A stretch of DNA of 64,000 bases from UBA9926 sp038131595 (lineage in GTDB: Bacteria > Pseudomonadota > Gammaproteobacteria > Pseudomonadales > Azotimanducaceae). Each line of letters begins with the position of its first letter. The first letter of the stretch is position 1. The DNA lies in the NCBI GenBank assembly GCA_038131595.1, contig JAYPPR010000003.1, positions 62,001-126,000 on the forward strand. Reading direction: 5' to 3'. This document shows, one piece after another, positions 9,176 through 18,300 of this stretch. The position numbers and the translations under genes are program-made. Under the pieces are notes generated by a model. It ran no database searches. It was not told the origin of the DNA and saw only the letters and a list, made by a program, of their open reading frames with translations.

Positions 9176-9390
9176 AGTGTGATTCCCCGCTATCAATCAG
9201 ACCTTAGTCAACTAGAGCTTACTCGATCTGGAATTAGACCGCTTTCGATTGCTCGCTTATCGAGTAATGCAATCGAACAGGGCCAAAACCAACCTTAATT
9301 TAAGGCTGCCACGTATGTATAACTCGTTCATATCACTGGTGCGAGTGTGTACACTGGCGCCTTGCTTTTCTCCAATCGACGAGGGCGTCC

Positions 9391-11577
9391 ATGAATCAAT
9401 ACGTCACCCAGGGCGGGATCAAAATAGCGCGCGAGCTCCATCAATTCATCGAGCAAGAGGTGCTGCCGGGGCTCGAATTAGATGCCGATCAGTATTGGGC
9501 AAATCTTGAGACCTTGCTCAACGAATTTGGCCCTCGCAATAAGGCACTGCTTGCCAAGCGAGATTCAATGCAGCTCGAAATCGATAACTATCACCGGGCA
9601 TCCGAGGGCAAGGCGATTGTACCCGGGGACTATGAGCAGTTTCTGCGTCGAATCCATTACTTAGAAGAGGACGTCGATCACTTTGAGATTGAAACAAGCG
9701 GCGTTGATCCCGAAATTGCAATAACTGCGGGGCCTCAGTTAGTGGTGCCTATTATGAACGCCCGTTTTGCGTTGAACGCGGCGAATGCTAGGTGGGGCTC
9801 TCTTTTCGATGCGCTGTATGGAACGGATCTCATTCCTGAAGGAGCAGGCACGGAGAAGGGGTCAGCCTATAACCCTCAGCGAGGGGACCTCGTCATCGAG
9901 AAAGCAAGCGCAATGCTCGATGAGATGGTGCCGCTAGCTTCCGCGTCTCATTCCGAGGTTGTTCAGTATGCCGTGGACGAATCGGGCCTTATTGCAACGC
10001 TCTCATCTGGCGAGACAGATAGGCTCCGCCAACCTGAACAGTACGTGGGATTTAAGGGTGATCGTGCAGCACCAGATTCGCTGCTGCTAAAAAATAATGG
10101 GCTCCACATCGAACTGCAGGTCGACCCAAATCATCACGTCGGTGCAGCCCATCCAGCCTCTGTCAAAGACGTCATCATGGAATCCGCGTTGACAACGATT
10201 CAGGACTGTGAGGATTCGGTGGCGGCAGTAGACGCGGAAGACAAGACGCTGGTTTACAGAAACTGGCTCGGGCTGATGAGGGGCGACCTCAAGGAAAGTT
10301 TCGAGAAAGACGGTCGCGTGCTGACAAGAGAAATGGCGCCAGATCGTGTGTACACAGATCGTGCCGGGCAGGAGTTGACGCTCCCTGGCCGCAGTATTTT
10401 GCTCATTAGGAATGTAGGCCATCTGATGACCAGCGACGCGGTACTCTGGGGCGGTGGCGAAGAGGCACCCGAGGGTATTCTGGACGGGTACTTCACTAGC
10501 ACCATTGCCATGTATGACCTCCTGGGCAAAACCACTCGAAAAAATTCGCGGACTGGTAGCGTCTACATTGTGAAGCCAAAGATGCACGGGTCCGAAGAGG
10601 TTGCCTTCGCTAATGAGCTGTTCGGTGCAATTGAGGCGCGTCTCGGCCTGACTCCGCTGACGCTTAAAATGGGAATCATGGATGAAGAGCGCCGCACCAC
10701 GATTAACTTGAGGCGTTGCATATACCAGGCAAGACAGCGAGTGATCTTCATCAACACCGGGTTTCTTGATCGAACAGGCGACGAAATTCATACGAGTATG
10801 TTGGCTGGCCCAGTGGTGAGAAAGGCGGCGATGAAGCAGCAGGATTGGATCAATGCCTACGAGGATTGGAATGTTGACCAAGGTCTAGCGTCAGGGTTTA
10901 AGGGCAAAGCACAGATCGGGAAGGGTATGTGGGCCATGCCGGATGAAATGGCGCAAATGATGACGGCAAAAATCGTGCACCCCATGTCGGGGGCGAGTTG
11001 CGCGTGGGTTCCATCTCCTACCGCGGCAACGTTGCACGCGGTCCACTATCACCAGGTGAGCGTGGCAGAACAGCAGTCCTTGATTCTAGGCAAGCAGAGA
11101 GCGTCGATAGACGCGCTGCTTAAAATTCCACTTTTGGCTGGCGAGAACCTATCGTCGGATGAAATCAACGAGGAACTTGAAAATAACGCTCAGGGCATCC
11201 TCGGCTACGTGGTGCGATGGATTGATCAAGGAATCGGCTGCTCGAAAGTGCCTGACATCCACGATGTTGGGTTGATGGAGGACAGGGCAACCCTTCGCAT
11301 CTCATCGCAACACATCGCTAACTGGCTGCACCACGGCCTTTGCAGCGAAGCAGAGGTTCGCGGAGTGCTCGAAAAAATGGCCGCCGTGGTTGATGCCCAG
11401 AACGCCGGAGACGAACTCTACGAGCCCATGGCTGGAAATTTTGAGCAGAGTATTGCCTTTCAGGCTGCCTGTGATTTGGTGTTCAGAGGAACCGAGCAAC
11501 CCAATGGCTATACAGAGCCCGTCTTGCATGCAAGACGGCGTGAGGCCAAAGCGCTGAAGCGAGCGAGTGGTCCCTAA
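9391..11577 (+). CDS. glcB: Malate synthase G
   Basis: Condenses glyoxylate with acetyl-CoA to malate. The 728-residue length is that of the G isoform (A is about 530). Recognisable regions are the N-terminal IARELHQFIEQEVLPGLEL, the DCEDSVAAVDAEDK motif, GLMRGDL, the core YIVKPKMHGSEEVAFANEL, MGIMDEERRT, and the C-terminal helical lid with the catalytic-Asp region FEQSIAFQAACDL. ATG 9391 follows GAGGG. No isocitrate lyase is in the window; glyoxylate may come from it elsewhere or from the neighbouring lyase. Confidence 0.97.
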   Translation: MNQYVTQGGIKIARELHQFIEQEVLPGLELDADQYWANLETLLNEFGPRNKALLAKRDSMQLEIDNYHRASEGKAIVPGDYEQFLRRIHYLEEDVDHFEIETSGVDPEIAITAGPQLVVPIMNARFALNAANARWGSLFDALYGTDLIPEGAGTEKGSAYNPQRGDLVIEKASAMLDEMVPLASASHSEVVQYAVDESGLIATLSSGETDRLRQPEQYVGFKGDRAAPDSLLLKNNGLHIELQVDPNHHVGAAHPASVKDVIMESALTTIQDCEDSVAAVDAEDKTLVYRNWLGLMRGDLKESFEKDGRVLTREMAPDRVYTDRAGQELTLPGRSILLIRNVGHLMTSDAVLWGGGEEAPEGILDGYFTSTIAMYDLLGKTTRKNSRTGSVYIVKPKMHGSEEVAFANELFGAIEARLGLTPLTLKMGIMDEERRTTINLRRCIYQARQRVIFINTGFLDRTGDEIHTSMLAGPVVRKAAMKQQDWINAYEDWNVDQGLASGFKGKAQIGKGMWAMPDEMAQMMTAKIVHPMSGASCAWVPSPTAATLHAVHYHQVSVAEQQSLILGKQRASIDALLKIPLLAGENLSSDEINEELENNAQGILGYVVRWIDQGIGCSKVPDIHDVGLMEDRATLRISSQHIANWLHHGLCSEAEVRGVLEKMAAVVDAQNAGDELYEPMAGNFEQSIAFQAACDLVFRGTEQPNGYTEPVLHARRREAKALKRASGP

Positions 11578-11896
11578 GATCAAACCGCTGCTCTTCGTGG
11601 ACTTCGGAATGAGGGATAAGTTGGCGGTGGCGGCACGCCTCCTGGTCGCTTCTACGACTGACTGACGAGTCCCACCGCGCGAGCCGGGTGCTCGAGGCCA
11701 ACGATGGTTCGCTAACTCAGCCATTCGAGGTTGAACGGATAAGTGCCAAGGCTCCGAAACAGTTCGGCCCATGGTGATCGAACCACCGAGCGTTCCTCTC
11801 CAGCGTTTATCGTGCTCGTCTTGATGTCCAATCAGTATCTAGACTGAACCAATCAAGCTCAATGCATTCATTGATGATTGCTCAGCAGCACAATTG

Positions 11897-11927
11897 TTCT
11901 TCTCTTCTTCTCTTCTCTTCTCTTCTT
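11897..11927. repeat. Pyrimidine (TTCTC-type) microsatellite-like tract
   Basis: Thirty-one consecutive C/T bases made of irregular TTCTC / TTCTTC units. It lies about 250 bases upstream of the protease promoter-like element. Such tracts can slip during replication; no function can be assigned from sequence. Confidence 0.75.
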
Positions 11928-12002
11928 ATTAGGGTGGTGTGCGGCAACCCCTTAAGTGGCAGCGGCGACTCGATGTCTAATCGATTTGGCTGACGCAGAA
12001 CG

Positions 12003-12076
12003 CGTCAACTGACGAGAAAGATTGCCGCCGGCAAAAAGACGGCAATACTCGCCGCCTAGGCGTCACGATTTTGACG
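12003..12076. promoter_or_regulatory. Inverted repeats upstream of the sigma-54-like promoter (possible activator sites)
   Basis: Two inverted repeats share the arms CGTCA and TGACG: 12003-12014 (2-nt loop) and 12061-12076 (6-nt loop). A third, ATTGCCG / CGGCAAT, lies between them (12021-12046). The shared half-sites sit roughly 100-175 bases before the predicted transcription start. That is where enhancer-binding activators of sigma-54 promoters usually bind. The repeats are directly visible; the role is inference. Confidence 0.5.
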
Positions 12077-12148
12077 AATTTGGGATTTTTTCGAATGTTC
12101 AGATAAATTAATTCAATAAAAACAGATAGATAGAGCATTTTTGAGCGC

Positions 12149-12164
12149 TGGCACGGCTTGTGCT
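12149..12164 (+). promoter_or_regulatory. Sigma-54 (RpoN)-like -24/-12 promoter
   Basis: TGGCACGGCTTGTGCT matches the sigma-54 consensus TGGCACG-N4-TTGCW, with invariant GG and GC exactly ten bases apart and only one T of the -12 box changed. Transcription would start near 12176, leaving a leader of about 37 bases before the protease ATG. No enhancer-binding protein gene is in the window. Confidence 0.65.
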
Positions 12165-12212
12165 TCCTAGGGTACCGACAGGTCTAACTCGTTGGATACC
12201 GAAGGAATCGAT

Positions 12213-14366
12213 ATGTCAGAACCAACACGCTCTACCCGCGAAAACCGAGCAAGTGCGCGCGCCACAATCTGTGACTCGCCAGCATTGAGCAATCGTGTGC
12301 CGGCTTCACCCGCCTCAAGCTTTAGGGCGCCGCCACCAACTGCTCGTAGTATGCAAGCAGGGTCCCTCCAACTGCCTAATGCTAGACGATGGCGGCGGGT
12401 CCTTGGCTCGGTTGTGATGATTGGCTCAATGATCTGGGGTGTCTCAAACGCATCCGAGCGCAATGAGATACCTGAAGCGGCGGGTTCATCATTTCTCAGT
12501 GCTTCGCATGATGGGTCTGTGAGCGATAGAGCGGGAGTCACCAAGTCATCGAATAACGCGACTCAATCTTTGGCGCGTTTTTTGTGGGAAGGTGATCATG
12601 AGGCGCCAACTGGTGGAACCGCTCGCTATCTGTGGGAAGAGTCATCTCAACTGTCTCGATATCTGTGGGACGAGCCCGCTCAGGTCACCCGATATTTATG
12701 GGATGAGCCTGTTTCTGTTGCTGCTTTTTTGTGGGGCGAGTTCGCCGAGCGAAATGCAGCGACTACCGATGAAGTGATTGACCCAGTAATGACTGGGCCG
12801 CTCGATCAGGCAACAGCCAGCGACCCACTAGCGGCGACTGAAAAACGCAGCCCGCTTTCATCTGAGGTGCCTTTCGCCGTTAGCGTTCGAGCGGCAGATC
12901 GGGTGAACGCAATGGCGCTCCATGAACAAGGATTAACTGGCGCCGGCGTTGGTGTCGCTATCATCGACACAGGAATGTGGAATTATCCAAGTCTAACGCA
13001 AGATAGTCAGGGCCAATCACGGGTCAAAGTCGTCTACGACGCGACGAGTAACGACATCCTATCTGTGGCCAGTGATATTCAAGGTCACGGTTCCCACATC
13101 GCTGCGGTGCTCGCTTCCTCGCGAGTTCACGAGCTGGCTGACCCAGACACTGGCAAAGCAATTAGACGGTTTGAGGGTATCGCGCCGGATGTGGATCTGG
13201 TCATCGTTAAAGCGTTCGACGATCAAAGTCGCGCTGATTATCTAGATGTTGTTCGAGCCATCGATTTCGTCATCCAGAATCGAGACGAGTACAACATTCG
13301 AGTATTGAATCTTGCCTTTCAAGGGCGCGCGATGACGCATTATTGGGATGACCCCATCAATCAAGCGGTTATGGCCGCCTGGGATGCGGGTATTGCCGTT
13401 GTGGTGTCTGCCGGGAATTCGGGCCCAGAGCCTATGACCCTTGGCGCGCCAGCAAATGTCCCGTACGTCATCACGGTGGGCGCAATGACAGATGCTTACA
13501 CGCCGGGTGACATGGCGGATGACTATGTCGCTCCCTTTTCTTCTTTCGGGCCAACCCTTGAGGGGTTCGCCAAACCGGAAATAGTGGCGCCTGGAGGACA
13601 TTTGCTCGGATTGGTTCCTGATGGATCAACGCTCAGCAAGACGAGGGCTTCGTTACGGCAAAAAGACAGCGATTATTTGATTTCAGGTACTTCCCAAGCA
13701 GCAGCGGTTGTCTCAGGACTGGCAGCGCTTGCTATCCAAGCCGAGCCAGAACTCAGTCCCGATGATTTGAAGTGTCGACTCCTGCAAACAACTCAAGGCC
13801 GCGTTCACGGACCTGCGGCAGCTCAGGGCTTTGGTTTGGTAGACGGGCCTTCATTGATTGCGAGCAGCGCGACATCGTGCGCTAACCAGGGCCTCGATTT
13901 GAAAGCTGATTTGGCAGGGCGCGTACATTACCTCGGGCCCAATCGGTCTATCGTAGAGGCGAGCCAAAACACTTCGCCAGAGGACACTGATCAAGAACAA
14001 AGCCTTGCATTAGCTGCTTCCCCAGTAACCGCCATTCAATCCTCGATGATTAGAAATGATCGTTATGTGGACGTTCAGTTATTGAGAGAACAAGGATTTG
14101 AATGGCAGCAGGATCAGCTAATGGCGTTGGGTTATTGGACTGAGCAGGTCAAGGGAAGCGCGCCCGCAGTCTTTGCGACTGACGTGCCGCTTGAGAGCAA
14201 GGTGCTCGGTAGCATTCAAGGTCGACTGCTTCCCGTCAACGAATTCTCGGGCACGCAACTGGATCCCGTACATTCAGCCGGATTCATCTGGAACCTGGCA
14301 GCGAATCGGCAGGATTCATCTGGAACCTGGCATCACCTGAATCGGCAGGGTTTATCTGGAACCTAG
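12213..14366 (+). CDS. S8 subtilisin-like protease with aromatic-Leu-Trp repeats; truncated here by a frameshift into the 36-bp array
   Basis: An N-terminal extension of about 58 residues precedes a basic-hydrophobic export segment (RRWRRVLGSVVMIGS, ending near Ala80). Residues 121-176 hold five copies of an [FY]-L-W motif (Trp 125, 141, 152, 163, 174; the last four 11 residues apart, as in SRYLWDEPAQV). The S8 domain follows, with triad Asp252 (IIDTGMW), His292 (GHGSHIA), Ser494 (SGTSQAAA) and oxyanion Asn402, so it should be active outside the cytoplasm. ATG 12213 has AAGGA upstream; an upstream TTG is less likely. The frame enters the 36-bp array at 14274, is shifted by a 4-base loss near 14301 and stops at 14366. 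The intended protein probably ends at 15275. Confidence 0.85.
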   Translation: MSEPTRSTRENRASARATICDSPALSNRVPASPASSFRAPPPTARSMQAGSLQLPNARRWRRVLGSVVMIGSMIWGVSNASERNEIPEAAGSSFLSASHDGSVSDRAGVTKSSNNATQSLARFLWEGDHEAPTGGTARYLWEESSQLSRYLWDEPAQVTRYLWDEPVSVAAFLWGEFAERNAATTDEVIDPVMTGPLDQATASDPLAATEKRSPLSSEVPFAVSVRAADRVNAMALHEQGLTGAGVGVAIIDTGMWNYPSLTQDSQGQSRVKVVYDATSNDILSVASDIQGHGSHIAAVLASSRVHELADPDTGKAIRRFEGIAPDVDLVIVKAFDDQSRADYLDVVRAIDFVIQNRDEYNIRVLNLAFQGRAMTHYWDDPINQAVMAAWDAGIAVVVSAGNSGPEPMTLGAPANVPYVITVGAMTDAYTPGDMADDYVAPFSSFGPTLEGFAKPEIVAPGGHLLGLVPDGSTLSKTRASLRQKDSDYLISGTSQAAAVVSGLAALAIQAEPELSPDDLKCRLLQTTQGRVHGPAAAQGFGLVDGPSLIASSATSCANQGLDLKADLAGRVHYLGPNRSIVEASQNTSPEDTDQEQSLALAASPVTAIQSSMIRNDRYVDVQLLREQGFEWQQDQLMALGYWTEQVKGSAPAVFATDVPLESKVLGSIQGRLLPVNEFSGTQLDPVHSAGFIWNLAANRQDSSGTWHHLNRQGLSGT

Positions 14367-15275
14367 CATCACCAGAATCGGCAGGCTTTATCTGGAACTT
14401 GGCATCGCCAGAATCGGCAGGATTCATCTGGAACTTGGCATCACCAGAATCGGCAGGATTCATCTGGAATCTGCATCACCTGAATCGGCAGGGTTTATCT
14501 GGAACCTGGCATCACCCGAATCGGCAGGCTTTATCTGGAACTTGGCATCACCAGAATCGGCAGGCTTTATCTGGAACTTGGCAACCTGAATGGCATCTGG
14601 AACCTGGCATCACCTGAATCGGCAGGCTTTATCTGGAACCTGGCATCACCCGAATCGGCAGGCTTTATCTGGAACCTGGCATCACCTGAATCGGCAGGCT
14701 TTATCTGGAACCTGGCATCACCTGAATCGGCAGGCTTTATTTGGCATCTGAATGGCAGGCTTTATCTGGAATGGCATCACCTGAATGGAGGCTTTATCTG
14801 GAACCTGGCATCACCTGAATCGGCAGGCTTTATCTGGAACCTGGCATCACCTGAATCGGCAGGCTTTATCTGGAACCTGGCATCACCTGAATCAGCAGGC
14901 TTTATCTGGAACCTGGCATCGCCTGAATCGGCAGGCTTTATCTGGAACCTGGCATCACCCGAATCGGCAGGCTTTATCTGGAACCTGGCATCGCCAGAAT
15001 CGGCAGGCTTCATCTGGAACCTGGCATCGCCTGAATCGGCAGGCTTTATCTGGAACCTGGCATCACCAGAATCGGCAGGCTTTATCTGGAACCTGGCATC
15101 ACCTGAATCGGCAGGCTTTATCTGGAACCTGGCATCGCCTGAATCGGCAGGCTTTATCTGGAACCTAGCATCACCCGAATCGGCAGGATTTATCTGGAAC
15201 CTGGCATCGCCAGAATCGGCGGGAATCTGGAACCTAGCATCGCCCGAATCGGCGGGATTCATTTGGAATCTTTAG
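14274..15275 (+). repeat. Coding tandem array, about 28 copies of a 36-bp unit encoding SAGFIWNLASPE
   Basis: Units start with GGC/GGA/GGG TTT/TTC ATC TGG and repeat every 36 bases. In the protease frame all differences between intact units are synonymous (Gly, Phe, Asn, Leu, Ser and Pro third positions; Leu CTG/CTA/TTG). Unit phases are: copy 0 in the protease frame; copies 1-5, 6-8 and 13 in other frames; copies 9-12 and 14-27 back in the protease frame. The last copy ends with a stop at 15273-15275. Shifts arise from losses of 4, 1, 10, 11 and 4 bases near 14301, 14473, 14583, 14745 and 14772. One unit (15222) has lost its Phe codon in frame. The open frames on the other strand and phase are shadows. 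Confidence 0.9.
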
Positions 15276-15370
15276 CAGCAAGCGACCCCCTCCACTTGCC
15301 CAAAATTGAATCGCTTCAAGTAGGGATGCAGATGTTTTAAGGTGGGGACGAACCACCAGTGGTCTAGTCC

Positions 15371-18300
15371 TTGGATTCAACAACACACGCTTTTTCAAGC
15401 TGCGGTGTTCGTAGCACCTTCTTAACAGGCCTGGGTTCCCTCGTAAGCTTGGCCGTGGGCTTTGTGCTGTTGGTTTCAGCTGAGCGAACACTGGCCATTG
15501 ATGCCTTTCTCTCGCAGCGCTCAGTCGTTTTTAGTCATTTGGCAACTGAGGATGGGCTGTCACAAAACGGCGTCACGGCCTTTGCCCAGGATGCGAACGG
15601 CTTGATCTGGATTGGGACCCAAGAGGGGCTCAACCTGTTCGATGGTTATGAGTTCAGGTCGTTTTACCATGACATTAACGATCCCACCTCTTTGTCCCAT
15701 GACCAGATTTGGACGCTTCTGGTGGACCGATCCGGAACGCTTTGGGTAGGCACCGATGAGGGTCTTGATCGATTTGACCCCCTGACCCAGACGTTCTCGC
15801 CTTTTGAGGGGTTGCTGCCGGCTACCCAGGGAATCAGCAGAAATTTAACCGTCTATGCACTCGCAGAGACCGGCGACGGCAGTATTTGGGTTGGCACTAA
15901 CCTCGGTATGGCACGTATCGGCACTGATTCAGCGATCGAATGGTACTTCTTTGATTTAACGCGACAAGATTCGATAGGCGGAGGCAGTGTTCGCGCAATC
16001 TACGCTGACGAGGCGGACACGCTTTGGGTCGGAACTGAGCTAGGCGGGCTATCGGTTTTTGATACAAAAGGACGGCTTCGTGCGCGTCACCAGCATGATC
16101 CGTTGAACCCTCAATCTATCTCGGAAAATCACGTTCGCAGTATTACGTCAGACAGGGATGGCAGAATATGGGTGGGCACGAACAGCCAAGGACTGAGTAT
16201 TTTTGATCCCAGAGATGGTCGGTGGCGGCACGAACAAGCTGATCGAGGGAGTGATAGTGGTTTTACTGGTGACCGAATTCGAACCCTGTTACGGGACCAG
16301 CAAGGGAATATTTGGGTCGGATTTGATGGTGGTTTAGCACTTTGGCAACAAGCCACGGGCCGGTTCCAAACCTTTGCTCCGGATTTGTCCAATCCTCGGA
16401 GCCTGCGCGACGAAACCATACTGGAATTGTTTCAAGATACAGGGGGAGTCGTCTGGGTCGGAACGTTTAACGGGATTAGTCACTTCAACGCCAATGTTGA
16501 AAAATTCCCCTTGTTAAAAGTTGAGGCTCAGACTGCTCAAGGTCTCACCCAGCCCTCTATCTCCTCTTTTGCAGAGGATGCAAGCGGTAATCTCTGGGTG
16601 GGTACGTTTGAGGGCCTTGGGCTCTGGCGTCCGGATGACAAGGGAGCTGACTTTGTCGCGCCACAGGACATCGGCTTGAGCGGCCGCAGGGTGATGGCGC
16701 TTGGCGCTTTTGAGGATGAGGTCTGGGCAGGCACCATGGTTGGCGGGCTCAATGTCATCCGAAATGGTCAAGTCAAAAGCATCTATCGGTACCGGGCGGA
16801 CTTACCCGATTCCATCTCAGCGAATGCGGTGAGTAAGATTTATGAGGACGGTGCGGGACGACGCTGGGTGACAACTTATGGCGCGGGCGTGAACCTGTAT
16901 TTGGGGGAGGGTAAGTTTCAGCGATTCCCAGATATGACGAGGCCAGACGCTGCGTTCTCGGACCTAAGAACGCTGGATATCGTGGAGATTGAGCCGAATC
17001 GGCTCTGGATCGCCACCGACGGTGGCGGCATAACTGTTCTTGATGCGATCACCGGGAGAACAGATGCGCTTCGGCATGATCCTCTTGAGCCAAATTCCCT
17101 GTCGAGTGACAACATCGTGACGCTGCTGAGGGATGATCAGGGGGTTTGGGTTGGAACGAGAGATCGAGGCCTTGATTATTACGACTTCGCTAGTGGGCAG
17201 TTTAAGAATTTTTCGAAGTCAAAAGGGCTCGCCAGTGATGCTGTGTTCGGGCTACTGCAGGATTCAAAAGGCAGAATATGGATCAGTGGCGGGAAGGGAC
17301 TGTCAGCACTCGATCCGGAGACAGAATTGATTGTTGCGTTTGACGCCTCGCACGGATTGCAAAATACCGACTTTAACAGCGGTGCATTTTTAGCGCTCGA
17401 GGAGGGTTTGTTTGTATTTGGGGGGAATAGTGGATTTAACGTTTTTGACCCCATAGCGATACAAACTAAAAATAGCTACCTACCCCCAATCGTCCTGACA
17501 CAGATCAGTAAGTTCAACCGCCCCACACATTACACAGAGTCCATCGCAAGAATGGACCGGCTAGTACTCGAACACGGCGACTCGGTTGTGGGGTTCGAAT
17601 TTTCGGCAACGGATTTCACCCAACCGGAAAAAAATCAGTTTCGTTACCGAATGGTTGGCTTCGATGATGATTGGGTCGATGCCCTAGGGGATCGGCAGGC
17701 GACCTACACCAATCTCGATGCAGGAGACTATCGGTTCGAAGTCATGGGATCGAATAATGACGGCGTTTGGAACCCAGAGGCCCGTGCCCTGAATATCCGT
17801 ATCAACCCGCCATTATGGCAGACGTGGTGGGCTTACTCGCTTTACGTCGCTGCTTTCTGTTTGGCACTTTTTCTGCTGCTACAAAACAACACCCGTCGTC
17901 AACGATTCGCAGCCGAGAAACGGTATAGCGAGCGCTTGCAGCTTTATGTTGAGTCACTTGAGCAAGCAACCGATTGCATTTTGATCGCTGACGGATCCGG
18001 AAAGGTCTTGTTCGCGAATCATGCGATTCGCGGATTATTCGGGCTGGCTGCGGATGTGGCTGTAGGGCGCTCTATTATGTCTGTGGTCTTCACGAGTGAG
18101 CGTCAAGCGCAGATCGCGCAAAAGGCAATCGATGCAGGGGAGCGCTTTGTCGATGAGATCGATCAAGCGGATGCCCATCAGGGTCCCGCGATAGAGGTCA
18201 CTATGGCGCGAGTCAATGACTCGATGCTTAGCGAGGCTGCAACCGTTGCCATCGCGCGCGACATCACCCGGAGAAAAGCCACCGAGGCGGAGTTGGAAGA

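Larger units (their letters stand above)
11578..12148. other. Long intergenic region upstream of the protease
   Basis: About 570 bases with no convincing gene. It contains a pyrimidine tract (11897-11927), several inverted repeats (12003-12076) and AT-rich DNA around 12075-12140 running up to the sigma-54-like element. No obvious intrinsic terminator follows glcB. The apparent frames here have no family resemblance and run antisense into glcB. Confidence 0.6.

Noticed and set aside
10087..10881. Minus-strand 264-codon frame
   Set aside because: Entirely antisense to malate synthase G, with no family resemblance.
11302..11772. Minus-strand 156-codon frame after glcB
   Set aside because: Mostly antisense to the end of glcB; low-complexity translation without a recognisable fold or ribosome-binding site.
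12001..12090. GEMM-type c-di-GMP riboswitch before the protease
   Set aside because: The GGCAAAA and G-rich pieces look superficially similar, but the conserved core order of the c-di-GMP-I aptamer is absent and the region lies upstream of the likely promoter.
14785..15168. Plus-strand frame encoding repeated LSGTWHHLNRQA
   Set aside because: Alternate phase of the same array; differences between units change amino acids here but not in the SAGFIWNLASPE frame.
14777..15262. Minus-strand open frame of 161 codons encoding a PADSGDARFQIK repeat
   Set aside because: It is the antisense image of the 36-bp array; the synonymous-only variation belongs to the plus-strand protease frame, and it has no start signal.
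14274..15275. CRISPR-like array (36-bp repeat unit)
   Set aside because: The units are directly contiguous with no spacers, and they continue a protein reading frame.
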